A stretch of 64,000 nucleotides of DNA, from NCBI GenBank assembly GCA_949752795.1, contig OX457072.1, positions 3,348,001 to 3,412,000 on the forward strand, written 5' to 3'. The position numbers and the translations under genes are program-made. Positions 36,688 through 49,000 of this stretch are shown piece after piece (position 1 is the first letter of the stretch; the number at the start of each line of letters is the position of its first letter). Source of the DNA: Hyperoodon ampullatus. Its lineage: Eukaryota > Chordata > Mammalia > Artiodactyla > Ziphiidae. A model generated the notes under the pieces. That model was not told the DNA's origin. It saw only the letters and a list, made by a program, of their open reading frames with translations, and ran no database searches.

Positions 36688-37859
36688 GAAATTACAAACC
36701 AAAGTTACTGTAATACTAGCTTTTACAACAATAAATTTTTTCTTTACATGTATTAGTCTCTTAAATCATGTAGAAACAAAAAGCACAGTTATAAACCATT
36801 GTTACAATAACACTATCTTTTATAATTGCTCATGCATTCACCTTTATTGAGATCTTTCTCCATGTGGTTTTGAGTTACTGTCTAGTGTCCTTTCATTTCA
36901 TCCTGCAGGACTCCCTTGAGCATTTTTTGCAGAGCAGATCTAGTGGTCATCAACTCCTCAACTTTTGTGTATCTGAGAATATCTTAATTTCTTCCTCACT
37001 TTCGAAGAACATTTTTGGTGGATGTAGGAGTCTTGGTTGACAGATTTTCCTTCTTGGCCTACTGTCCTCTGGCCTCAAAAGTTTCTGATGAGAAATATAC
37101 TCCTAATTTTATTGAGGATCCTTTGTATGTAATTATTTGCTTCTCTCTTTCTTCTTTCAAGATTTTCTCTTTGTTTTGGCTTTTAAATGTTTGATTAAGT
37201 TGAGCTTCTTGGATGTTTATATTCATATCTTTCATCAAATTTGGGAAGTTTTCAGCTATTATTTCCTCAAATATTCTCTCTGCTCCTTTCCCTCTCTCTC
37301 TTCTCATCATGGGACTCCCATGATGCATATGTTGGTCTGCTTGATGGTGTCCCACACTGGTCCCTGAGGCTGTATTCACTTTTCTTTAACCTTTTTTCTT
37401 TCTGTTCCTCAGCCTTAATAATTTCCATTGTTCTATCTTTAAGTTTACTGTTTTTTTCTTTGCCTGCTCACATTTGCTTTTGAATCCATCTAGTGTATTT
37501 TTCTTTTCTGTTATTGTGTTTTTCAGATCCAGAATTTCTTTTTTTTCTTTTGTTTAGGTTTTATATCTTTTTATAGATATTTCCATTTTATTCACACATC
37601 ATTTTCTTGACTGTTTCCATGTCTTCCTTTGGTTTTTAAGCATCTTTAAAACAGTCATTTAATAGTTTTTGTCTAGTATATCTGCCATTAGGCCTTTTTC
37701 AGGGACAGTGTCTGTTGATTTATTTATTTATTTTCCTTTGAATGGGTTATAATTTGCTTGTCTTTGTATGCTTTGTGATTTTGGTTGAACAGTAGACATT
37801 TGAGTAGTGTGGTAGCTCTGGAAATCAGATTCTCCTCATTCCCCAGGGTTTGATTTTTC

Positions 37860-38176
37860 AAAAAATTAATTAATTATATTAATAATTAATTAATACTCTA
37901 TTATTAATATTAATTATTATATTAATAATCTTCATTGCTGCCCATGGGCTTTCTCTAGTTGTGGCACATGGGGGCTACTCTTCATTGTGGTGTGTGGGCT
38001 TCTCGTTGTGGTGGCTTCTTTTGTGCAGAGCACGGGCTCTGGGTGCACGGACTTCAGTAGTTGTGGTGCACAGGCTTAGTTGCTCCGTGGCATGTGGGAT
38101 CTTCCCGGACCAGGACTCGAACCCATGTCCCCTGTCTTGGCAGGCAGGTTCTCAACCACTGCACCACCAGGGAAGC
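37860..38176 (-). repeat. CHR-type SINE, antisense (first of a tandem pair)
   Basis: AT-rich tail with repeated ATTAATTA, head ending CACCAGGGAAGCC. Flanks CCCCAGGGTTTG (37841-37852) and CCCCAGGATTTG (38177-38188) form a one-mismatch duplication. Confidence 0.92.
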
Positions 38177-38214
38177 CCCCCAGGATTTGCTTTTTTTAAA
38201 ATGTATGATTATTA

Positions 38215-38568
38215 TTATTATTATTTTTAATTTAATTTAATTTATTTTTGGCTGCGTTGAGTCTTTGTTGCTGCATGCGGGCTTTCTCTAGTTGTGGCGA
38301 ACAGGGGCTACTCTTCGTTGTGGTGCGCAGGCTTCTCATTGCGGTGGCTTCTCTTGTTGTGGAGCACGGGCTCTAGGCGCGGGCTTCAGTAGTTGTGGCA
38401 CGCAGGCTCAGTAGTTGTGGCTTGTGGGCTCTAGAGCGCAGGCCCGATAGTTGTGGCACATGGGCTTAATTGCTCTGCAGCATGTGGGATCTTCCCAGAC
38501 CATGGCTCGAACCCGTGTCCCCTGCATTGGCAGGCAGATTCTTAACCACTGCGCCACCAGGGAAGCCC
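38215..38568 (-). repeat. CHR-type SINE, antisense (second of a tandem pair)
   Basis: Long-subfamily copy with tail at the left (TTAATTTAATTTATTTTTGG) and head ending GCCACCAGGGAAGCCC, only about 40 bp after the previous SINE and in the same orientation. Confidence 0.93.
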
Positions 38569-39244
38569 TGTTGTTGTTTTTTGATTGTTATAGGCTGTCT
38601 TTGTGCTGAGGATCAGCCTGAGGTGTAAGCTGAATGTCTTCTCAGCTCTTTTCTGAGCCTTTCCTTGAGCATATATGGTCATTTTCTAATTTTTCATGTA
38701 TACACAGTTGATTTTGAATGTGTTAGTCATTCATGTCTGGCTCCCAAAAGGAAAAAGCAAAAACTTAAGGAAGGAAAAGGGGCACAGGCATATTAAATCT
38801 CCCAGAAGTAATTTCAGCCAGAGGGAGAGGGCTTTGCAACAGCCAGGGGAGGTGGAACAACAAAGGTTGCCAGCTTCATTGTCTTACCTCCGTGATCAGA
38901 AGGAGCAATTCATGATCAGAGCACAGATCCCCAATATTTGTAGGAAAGAATCCTTCTGTTCACCCTCGCTCCCACAGGCTGTGTGTGAGCTGCTCCAGGA
39001 ACACATGCACAGCTTTCTGCAATGGAGGAGGGGGATGGGCAGCTAGTACTGTGCCAAGAAGTGAAACTGACTGAAATTAATAGCAATTTACTGTCCAAGT
39101 CTTCCCCTGGAAGTAGCAAGCTTTTAATAGATTCCAGAGTTCAAAAATAGTTACATCAGATAGATTTGGCCAGTGTAGTTGTTGTCTATGTGGGGAGACA
39201 GATTCCTGATGCTTTCTACTCTGCAATCTTTCCAGAATCCCCTC

Positions 39245-41340
39245 CCTCAGTTGTTTTTTGTTTTGTGGATTGTGCTTTTAGTGTTGTATCTAATAAGTCT
39301 TTGACCCAGGTCATGCAGGTTTTCGCTATTATTTTCTTCTAGAAGTTGTATAGTTTTAAGTATTACATTTAGGTGTATGATCCATTTTGTGTTAATTTTT
39401 TGTATATGATGTGAAGGTCATTTGTTTTTTTGCCTGTGGATATCAAATTGTTTCAGACCATTAGCTGAAAATGCTCTTCTTTCTCCACTGTGTTGCCCTT
39501 GTGCATTTACCAAAAATCAGCTTTCTGTATATGTGTGAGTTTATTCCTGGATTCTCTATTTGTTCCATTGATCTATTTACAAAAATACCATGCTGTTTTG
39601 ATTAATGTAGCTTTGTATTAAGTCCTGAAATTAGATTATGTTCATCTTCAAACTTTGTTCTTTTTCAGAAATGTTTAAGCTATTTTAGGTTCTTTGTATT
39701 TCCATATGTATTTTAGAATGAGCTGGTGAATTTCTACAAACTAGTCATCTGGGATTTTCATTGGTATTGCGTTGAATCTGTGGGTGAATTTGGGGAGAAT
39801 GGTACTTTAGCAATACTGAGTCTTCAAGCCATAAACAATATGTATCTTCCAATTGATTTAAGTCTTCTTTAATTTCTGTCAGCAATATGTTCTAGTGTTC
39901 AGAGTACAGGTCTTTCAGATTTATCTCCATCATTTTTTTGATGCTATTGTAAATAATATCTTTTTAAATTTAAATTTCTTATTTTCCATTGCTAGTATAT
40001 AAGAATACAATTGATTTTTGTATATTGATCTTGTAACCTGAAATCTTGCTAAACTCACTTATTAGTTCTCTTATCTTTTCTGTAAACTCTGTTAGATTTT
40101 CTATATCAATGATTATGTCATCTGTGAATACATAAAATCGTACTTCTTTTTTTCTAATCTGGATGATTTTATTTCTTTTTCTTGCAATATTGCACTGGCT
40201 AGAACTTCAGATATCATGTTGAGTGAAAATAGTGAGAGCAAATATTCCTGCCTTGTTTCTTATCTGAAGGGAAAAGCATTCAGACGTTCAACATTAAGAA
40301 TGATGTTAGCTGTAGGTTTTTTTGTATATGTTCTTCATCAGGTTAAGAATGTTCTCTTGTAACCCTAATTTGTGAGATTTTATATTGGGAATGGATACTG
40401 AATTTCATCAAATGCCTTTTTTTTTTTGGTATATGTGAGATGATTATACAGTTTTTCTTTTTTAGTTTGATAATATCATGAATTGATTTTTAAATGTTAA
40501 GATAGCCCTGTACAGCTGGAATAAACCCCACTTGGTCCTGATGTGTGATGCATTTACTGTATTGTTGAATTCAGTTTGCTGAAATTTTTGTTTAGAATAT
40601 TTGCATCTATGTTCATGAGGGATATTCATTTGTAGTTTTCCTTTCTTATAATGTCTTTGATTTTCTTATTGAGTAAAGGTGACTTCGTAGACTGAATTGA
40701 AAAAAATTCCTTCTTCAATTTTTTGGAGGAGTTTGTTTAGAATTTGCATTCTTTCTTCTTAAAATTCTTTTGGTAGAATTCACCAGTGAAGCCATTTGAT
40801 TATGTAATTTTCTTTGTGGGAAAGTTTTAAACTATAATTTCAATTTCTATAAACTATTTAGGATATTTAGGTAGTCTATTCCTTCTTGAGTGAACTTTGG
40901 TAATTTGTGTCTTTCAAGAAATTTGTGTATTTCATCTAATTTGTCAGAGATATTGGCCTAAAGGTGTTTGTAAGGCCTAAAGGTGTTTGTAATATTTCCT
41001 TATTATCTTTTTAATAGTATCTATAGTAATAATATCTATAGTAATAACACCTGTCTCATTGATATTGGTAATTTATGTTCTCTTTCTCTCTTTTTCTGAT
41101 CAATCTGGCTAGAGGTTTATCAGTTTTATTGACGTTTAAGAACCAGTTTTTGGTTCAATTGCTTTTTTTCCTATCATTTTCTGTTTTTCTAGTTCATTAG
41201 TTTCCACTTTTTTCCTTACTATTTCCTTTCTTCTGCCTACTTTAGGTTCAAGTTATTCTTCTTTTTCTAGCTTCTTAAGGAGGAACTGAGGCTTGGTTTC
41301 TGATTTGGAAATTCTCTACTATCTTAGCACTCTGTTGCCT
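39245..41340 (-). repeat. Old L1 LINE, antisense (ORF2)
   Basis: Antisense ORF2 sequence, e.g. TAATGTAGCTTTGTATTAAG and TGGAATAAACCCCACTTGGT, starting just beyond the 5' end of the previous L1. It includes a small internal duplication (CCTAAAGGTGTTTGTAA twice near 40957-40992). Confidence 0.78.
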
Positions 41341-42180
41341 TCAAGTAGAAATGCTGTTCCCAATGTACCTAGTCTGTAGTCACTAGAAATGGATGCCCTA
41401 ACCGCTCTCTTTCCACATCTAGGACTTCAGGTGTTGGAGGACTAAGGCTTTCAGGTTTCTGTGTCTTGGGAAAGAGTATCAGAATTAAACCTCCAGATGA
41501 TACAGAGTGATGGAGGTTCCCGCTTAAGGCAAAAGTGGAGATGAAAGAGAACATTCTCCTGTTGCCGATGACCAGAAGCTCCAGTAACCCTACTTTGCTG
41601 CCAGGGAAGAAGCAGGTGGAAAGAGGGGCACCCCTGCCTGTCCCTGGCCAGAGCCAGGCCTCTTTTAGGCATATATTCTCACATTCACGTATGTACCTGT
41701 TGGTGGGTATCTCTTTAAACAGGCTGATGGTTACAGAAGAGAACTTGAATGAAAAAATATTCGGAAAGCTGCTGCTTGACAAGTTTTAAAAACAATGAGA
41801 GAACCTTGCAGAAAATTTCCAGCATACGTTCATTGTTCAAATCACCAGCGTTTCTGATTCTGAATCTTCAGCTCACACAGAGGAGGTGATCCCTCCTGAG
41901 CCCTGCCTGGGGAGGGCGGCTGGGATAAGAGTGTGAGCGCATCAGTCAGGAGACCTTTGAGCTTCACTCCAGCCCTCAGACATTTTGCCTCTAGGTCCTA
42001 GGAATCACGCTGGGAGTTGTGTCCGCCGGTATCTAACCGTGCTCTGCCTTGAACGGCTGTGAGATAGTAAGGGAGAAAGCAGGTAATCTTGTTTTAAGAG
42101 CAAGAGGTTAGGAGATTTTTAGGTGTTTCCAGACTTGACTGCTTATTCAAAATACCCACTGAGCTTGTAAAAAAATACAG
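41341..42180. other. Unique sequence
   Basis: No gene recognised. Short frames on both strands overlap and show no family resemblance. Confidence 0.35.
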
Positions 42181-42241
42181 CTGCTTTAAAAAAATTTTTT
42201 TTATTGGAGTATAGTTGATTTACAATGTTGAAAAAATACAG
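42170..42241 (-). repeat. Very short 5'-truncated L1 with TSD
   Basis: AAAAAATACAG at 42170-42180 and 42231-42241 flanks about 50 bp with a T run and TTGGAGTATAGTTGATTTAC, the antisense L1 3' end. Confidence 0.7.
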
Positions 42242-42306
42242 ATGCCTGAGATGTACCCTCCTCCTGATGTTTCCACCTCAGGCCCCAAGCTCCTGAGTCA
42301 GACCAG

Positions 42307-42350
42307 GTATATGTATGTGTGCGTGTGTGTGTGCATGCGCGTGCATATAT
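42307..42350. repeat. (TG)n microsatellite
   Basis: TGTGTGCGTGTGTGTGTGCA-type imperfect dinucleotide run. Confidence 0.85.
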
Positions 42351-42399
42351 TTCTACTAGTGGTGTACAACAATCACTTATTATCATTATTGTTACTATC

Positions 42400-42580
42400 A
42401 CTACTATCTTTTCACAGTTCTGGGGGTAGACTGAGCCCAGCTAGGCAGGTCCTGCCCTGGGTCGCTCATGCGGGGCAGTAGGAAGCAGCTGAGGCTGGGG
42501 TCATTCTGAAGGCTTCCTTCCTCACATGTCTGGACTGTGGCTCAGGACACCGACACTCGGCTTCTCCTTGTGGCAGGGAA
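42400..42580. repeat. Old interspersed repeat, family uncertain
   Basis: TTTTCACAGTTCTGGGGGTA, then GCTAGGCAGGTCCTGCC and CCTCACATGTCTGGACTGTG, follow the order of a common old mammalian element that I cannot name with certainty. Confidence 0.35.
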
Positions 42581-42589
42581 GGAACCTAA

Positions 42590-43525
42590 CATTTTTACCA
42601 ACTCCCCAGGGTGATTCTTGATAAGCTAGGCAGTGATTTATGGTTACTTTTGGGAATTACTGGACAACACGACCTTTTTAGTCCTTTAAGTTGTAAAATT
42701 CTAGAATTCAAGCCATCACTTGTCTTTCGACCTAAAGAATATCTTCTAAGAGAACGCAGGTGTTTCTCAAAGCAAAATGTCTTGATAAGACAAAATTTCC
42801 AAATATAGGCTTATCAGAAATTCTAACAAAAAGTTAAGAGAATGCAGTCTGATGGAATTCTGTTTACTCAGTTGGACATGCCTTTACTGAGTCATGCCCA
42901 TGACAGACACTGTTCTAGGAGAGGGTGTAGCGTTGTACTTATTTCATGGCTGCTAACAAAGGTTACACGTTATCCAGAGTAGTAACACATTGCAGCTGGT
43001 TCTGTATTTCCTTGGGACTCCCACTTCTCCTGCTGCCTGTGGGAATTGTGAGTCTGGGGCAGGAGAGGAAGTGAAAGCCTTTATAGTGAGTGGAACTTCC
43101 TGTGGGGCTACCTGCTGTGTTTGGCTCTGGACTGCCTTGTATGTTGGGCCAAGACTAGACATAGCTATAAAAGCATCAAGTCTGGGGATGTTTTACTCTC
43201 CAACATTGTAGGGTGGGGTCCATATGACCAGTGCATTGGCAAGTTTGTGTCACCCGCCTCACGGGCATCTGCTTCACTGTAACATGATGCTAACTGCTTT
43301 TAGCATTTGGGTCCAGTTGATATCTTCACTGGATAGACATTTTGGACCTTTCTAGAAAACACTTTTAACTGGTTCCTAATTAACATATCATAAGGCAAAA
43401 ATCTGGTTCTTCTTTGGGTCTTCTGGTCATTTCAAGCATTAAAAAGAAAATTAGCAGAAACGTAGTAGTCAATTGTTACTTCTCATCTCATTAATTTACA
43501 AACATAAGTTGATGGCAGATATCAT
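42590..43525. other. Unique sequence
   Basis: No gene or confident repeat recognised. Confidence 0.35.
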
Positions 43526-43531
43526 AACCTT

Positions 43532-43658
43532 TTTTTTTTTTTTAATTTTTGGCTGTGCCACAAGGCACATGCGATCTTAGTTCCCAGACCAGGGTTCGAA
43601 CCCGCACCCCCTGCTTTGGAAGCACAAGTCTTAACCACTGAACCACCAGGGAAGTCCC
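43532..43658 (-). repeat. CHR-type SINE, antisense, older short subfamily
   Basis: Poly(T) start, then TTTTTGGCTGTGCCACAAGG and a head ending CCACCAGGGAAGTCCC. Flanking ATAACCTTTTT and TTAACCTTTTT suggest a decayed duplication. Confidence 0.9.
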
Positions 43659-43659
43659 T

Positions 43660-46095
43660 GTCTTAACCTTTTTAAAAAAGATGGACAGCTCCCAAATTGA
43701 TTCTTACTGAAATGAGTTTTTAAAAAGAGAAACTAGAAGCTTCCTTATATTAAATGGAAATAGGCCAACTTAGTAAAACCTAAGTAAGGCCGAGTGATGA
43801 ATAACAATGTTGTGGTATTTCATGTAAACAAACAACTCTGTTGTTTAATGATTCTCATTTCCTAATTTAGAATTGCCACAATATCTAGGAATTCTCACTT
43901 TCTGGTGTAGAATGAGACAATTTTATGGGTTTCCATGATTCAGTTTAAAGCAAAAGGAAATGCGTTATAGACATTTTCCTTGAACATTCTCCTTCTGGGC
44001 AGGAAGTGGACAATGTCAACCAAAAATGTGATCATCAGATGGAGGAAAACCTGCCAGTGTGACAAAACATCTCTCTCCCCTCTTGATGTGCTTTCTTCTT
44101 TAACGTTTCTTACTTAAAACTCAACCAAAGCTCAGTGGCCTTTCAATATCAGGGAGAAAGCGGTCTGACTGCAGCTGAAAGTGATTAGGGAGGGAATTGT
44201 GTGCTCGCACCCTAAGCCCTTCTTACTGAGATAAGAGCTTCAGGAGCTGCTTTCTCTTCAGAAACAAAAGAGAGTCCCATCTATAGGAGCAAAGGTTAGA
44301 TAACAGCAAGCTCTGTGGCTCACCTTTGGGTGCCTTTAGGTAAATTTCATCTGAATTTTTCCATCTTTATAATGGAGATAACAGCATTGAAATTTCTGTA
44401 ACACTAACATGAGTTAATTTATTGGAAATTTTCTTAAATTCTCAAAAAATACTGTATACATCTAAGACAGCAGTACTCAAACCACCCTAATAAAAAATGC
44501 ATTTCTGTTTTATTTGATAACAGTCTCATATTTGCAAATAATTCTCTATAAATTCGGGTCACTGAAAGCAATGCAATATTGGAGGAGCTCAGTTTGGGTG
44601 TTTAGTCTGCATTTCTATGCGTTCTTAATTCTGATTTTTTGTAAGTTTCTTTTTCTTTTGTTGCTAAAAATACAGCTATTCATTAAATAAATAATTATCG
44701 ATACATATTATGTGCAGGACTGTGTACAGTTCATTGTGGGGCACACAAAAATGATAAAATACTGTTCGATCCTCACAGAACTATTCACATTATCTGGGAA
44801 CTTTACAGTTTGCATCATTAAACTGACTTGTAGATTGCATAGGTATGCTTCCTGAAATCATTCCTTGTGTAATGAAGAAAACTGATCATCACTTGTCAAC
44901 CGAGGTTTTCAGTGTAACAGCTTTCATCACATGTGTTTCTTAGAAAGGAAGTTCAAAAGGACCAATTCTGTTAGATTGCTGACCTTGACCTCCTGTGGCC
45001 AAAAATCCTGTTTCCCTGTGTTTTTAAAGGAAACACGTTTTGAGAAAAGCTCCCAATCCCAGATTCAGTGGTTTTCCTTAAAGAGAGACAACAATGGAAT
45101 TCTGGGAGAGATCTGACATTAGCGGATTCATCTGATCCCTCTCAGGAGAGAGCAGTGTTTGTTTACTCTGCTCAGAGAGCTATATTTCTATGCATGTGCT
45201 ATTATTAGAGCCCTTTGAAGTAGAAAAGTCATATGTCACAGGCCTCCTTGTGATTAAAAACTTTAAGGCTGTTTATCTGATGTGTACATAGAGTACATAG
45301 GAAAGGAGAAACACTTGTTTGTTGAAAATGGACTCTGAGGAATTAGTGAGCACACATTTGCAAATTTTGATTCTCCGTACAGCGTCACATTTGTTTATCT
45401 TACATCATAGGCTGCTCTTTGGATAGGTGGTTTTAAAAAGGAAAATATGAGTGCATCGGGAAGCCAAGAAATATATATAAAAAATTTGTGTGGTATCTAG
45501 AAACTGTGTTGGACTGGAAGGTAACCAGGACTAATGCCTGCCCTAATTATATATATTGTGAACATCCAATGAGAGAAGCCATATGAAGTTGCTTTCAGGG
45601 CATAGCTATTGAAAAACTAAAAGATTTCTTATTTCTCTGGCTCAATCATCACTAATTTATTTTTAAACTCTTTTAAAAATTCAAAACAGAAAAGCTCAAA
45701 ATATTTTTTAATTGTTTTAACCTGATCACAATGTGTATTAAACTTTTTTACACATAAATTTATATCTCATTTTTAAAGGGCCTATGTACTATTTCCTTGT
45801 GTGAAAGTAAAAATCCATGTCCTGTATCGATAGATATTTAAATAATTTTGTTGAGCTACTAAAAAGTCAGAGCCACAGTGAGTATTCATCTTCCATATAC
45901 ATTTATTCATTCTCAAACATCTCTTATTGAAGGTAAAGTGTGTGAAAAGAAAGGAAAGATTTACCCAAGATGATATGCTGTTGAAGATGTGAGCTAATTA
46001 TGTTTATAGTTATGGAATAAAATTTTGTATCAGGCAATAAGAAAGTTAACTGTAAGGGTAAATGCATTTCAGAATTGCTAAAGACAATCTATCTT
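43660..46095. other. Unique AT-rich sequence
   Basis: No gene, RNA or confident repeat recognised. This is the longest repeat-poor stretch of the second half of the window. Confidence 0.4.
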
Positions 46096-46099
46096 AACT

Positions 46100-49000
46100 T
46101 CTGCCTCTAGGAAGATGGAGTAGACAGCCTTTTCCCCATTCCTCTTGCTAGCTCAAAGCACCTGACATTTTATATAACAAGTATTAGAAGACTCTGAAAG
46201 ATGGAGAACAAAAGGTAGACTGGCTAGGGACCTTGGGACGTAGGTTTTACTTTGTCTCTTGTATCCCAGATCAGGCATCAGAGAAACTGGCAACCTGGAA
46301 ATACCAATGGACTCAGACTAAAAAAGCCTCAAGAAAAGTCTGCAATCTCTACACAAAGGTCCAAGGAAAGGGCACCCTAGCAAGAAAACTGCTAGATAAC
46401 ATCTGCTCTACTGCAACCAAACACCACAGAAGAAATTTTCATCTCATCTCCCCTCCGTCCCCCCATTGCCCTGCCAGCAGAAGCCTAGACTTCCGTCCTT
46501 GCCATGCTGTAACAAGGTGCCCCACACACTGATGTGGCTTTAGTGAGGGCTGAGTGGGGTGTTGGGACTTTTACACCCCAGCCCCCTGCAGTGTCAGTGG
46601 AGACAGCATGGGGTGACTGGATTTCCACCTCCCTCTCCTGTTGGGGTGGTGTCAGAGGAAGCCAGGTGAGAGTCAGGCCTTTCACTACTGCTAAGTGGTA
46701 ATGAGCCCACCGTCCACAGTGTGGATGCAGACCAAGTGGGGAGCTGGCCTGAAGAGCCTTCCCCCCAGGTGTCAACAGAAGTGAAATAGAAAACTTAGTA
46801 TTAATGAGTGGCACCTTCCTTCTTCCACCAGAATGGTGTCAGAAGAGACCTGCTAAAACATAAGGTTTAAATAAGATCCAGACTCTATAAAATAATACCC
46901 AAAATGTCCAAAGTTCAACTAACTATCACTAATTATAGGAAGAACCAGGGAAATCTCAACTAGAATAGAAAAGGCAATCAAGGAAAGCCAAAAATGAGAT
47001 GATACACATATGAGATTTATCTAACAAAATTTTTAAAGCAGACATAATAAGTACATTTCAATAAGCAATTACAAAGATACTTGAAACAAATGAAAAAAAA
47101 AGTCTCAGCAAAGAAATAAGAAATCTCAGAAAAGAAAGAGAAGATATAAAAGAGAACCAAATGGAAATTCTGGAACTGAGAAATTATAATAACCAAACAA
47201 TGAAAAAACTACCAATCAACCAAATAAACCAACAGCAGAATAGGGAATACAGGTGGAGGAATATATGAACTTGAAGACAGAACGATAGAAATTATTTAAT
47301 CTGAATAAAAAATATAATGCTAAAGCAATTAATAGGGCTTCAGTGGCATGTGGGACTATAATAAAGATCTATTATTCATGTCATCAAAGTCCCAAAGGGA
47401 GAGGAGAAACCAGGTGGGGTTGAAAACTATTCAAAGAAATAATAGCTGAAAAGTCCCCAAATTTGGCAACAGACATAAACCTACAGATTAGAGGAGCTGA
47501 GAAACCCACAAACAGGATAAACTGAAATATTTCTGTGCCAAGACATATCCTAGTCAAACTTCTGAAAACTAAAGACAGAAAACTTGAAAGCAGGCAGAGA
47601 GAAATGTTGCATTACCTATAGGGCAATAACAATCCAAATGACAGTGGATTTCTCATGAGAAATGATGGAGGCCAAAAAGTATCTCAGCATTGTCAAGAGC
47701 TGAAAGAAAAGAACCGCTAACCCGGAATTGTATCTCCAGTGAAAATATCCTTTAGGAATGAAGGAAAGGATATAGAGAAAACTGCTGCACCCCAGACTGG
47801 AGAGACAGACAGATGAATACAGTGTTATGGCTTCTTGGAGCAGAGACTTCAGTGCTAGGGAAGAAAAACTGAAATGTAATTGTTAAATTGCAGGAGGCTC
47901 TATGTGATGACTCTGAGAGTTAAAAACTCCAAGGAGACCCACGATTTTGAGAGATTTACCTCCAGGAGCTTGATTCCCATAGTATCAAAGAAAAATCCCC
48001 TTGTGCTTCCAGCAGGGGAAGGAAAGAGGAACCATTCTGAAATACACCAGATGACTCTGATTTCTTTCCAAGACCTGCCCTCAGAGGAAACTAGCTAACT
48101 AGAGCCTAACCAGGTGAGATATTATCAGAGGCTAACTGACTGGGGGAGGAGACATACCCAACTGCAGTCTACTCTAGCCATCCTGTCCCATCTAAGGGGA
48201 GAGAAAAAAATGGGAAACTCTTGTGAGGTTCATGGTCCAGAGGCATAGGCTCACTAAAAAACTGAAACCTGATCATGAAACTATAGAACACTTCTCTTCT
48301 TCCCACACCTCACCACCACATTACTAAAGGTCTATTTACAGCAGTTACTTTCATCCAGTATGTCATCCAGCTATCAAGAAAAAATTACAAGACATATTAG
48401 AAGGCAAAAATATGAACAAAGAACAAGGGCAACAAATAGAAAACAGTGACAATTATGGTGGATATTAATCCAACTATATCAATATATCACTTGAACATCA
48501 ATGGTGTAAATGCACTAATTAAAAGACAGAGATTATCAGAATGGATCAGCTATATGTTGTCTACAACTATGTGTTGTCTACAAGAAACCCTCTTTAAATA
48601 TAAGAACAAACATAGATTAAAAGTAACTGAATGGAGAAAAATATACCATGCTGACACCAATCAAAAGAAAGCAGGAGTGCTATATTAATTTCAGTAAGAG
48701 TGTAGACTTCAAAGTGAGGAAAGTTATCAGGGATAAAGAAGGGCATTTATAATGATGAAGGTATCAGTTCTCTAAGAAGACATAACAGGCCTTAATGTGT
48801 ATGCACATAACAACAGTGTCAAACTATGTGAGACAAAAGCAAATAGAATTGCAAAGAGAAATAGATGAATTCACTATCATAGTTGAAGATTTCAATACCC
48901 TTCTATTAGAAATGGACAGATCCAGCAGGCAGAAAATCAGTAAGGACACAGTTGAATTCAACAACACTATCAATCAACTAAATATAATTGACATCTATAG

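Larger units (their letters stand above)
31490..39240 (-). repeat. Near full-length old L1 LINE, antisense, with nested insertions
   Basis: On the minus strand the order is 5' region (about 39240-37400), ORF1 remnant (about 37379-37059, with FEEIIAENFPNL), then ORF2 (about 36-32 kb). ORF2 shows reverse-transcriptase pieces at 34113-33847 (GEFYQTFKEELIPVFLK) and 33784-33488 ([21 protein letters not shown]), and a 3'UTR at 31500-31620. Both reading frames are broken. Insertions inside are SINEs at 31642, 36399, 37860 and 38215, and a younger L1 at 35029-35659. Confidence 0.8.

Noticed and set aside
37059..37379. 106-codon minus-strand frame with a coiled-coil look
   Set aside because: It is an L1 ORF1 remnant.
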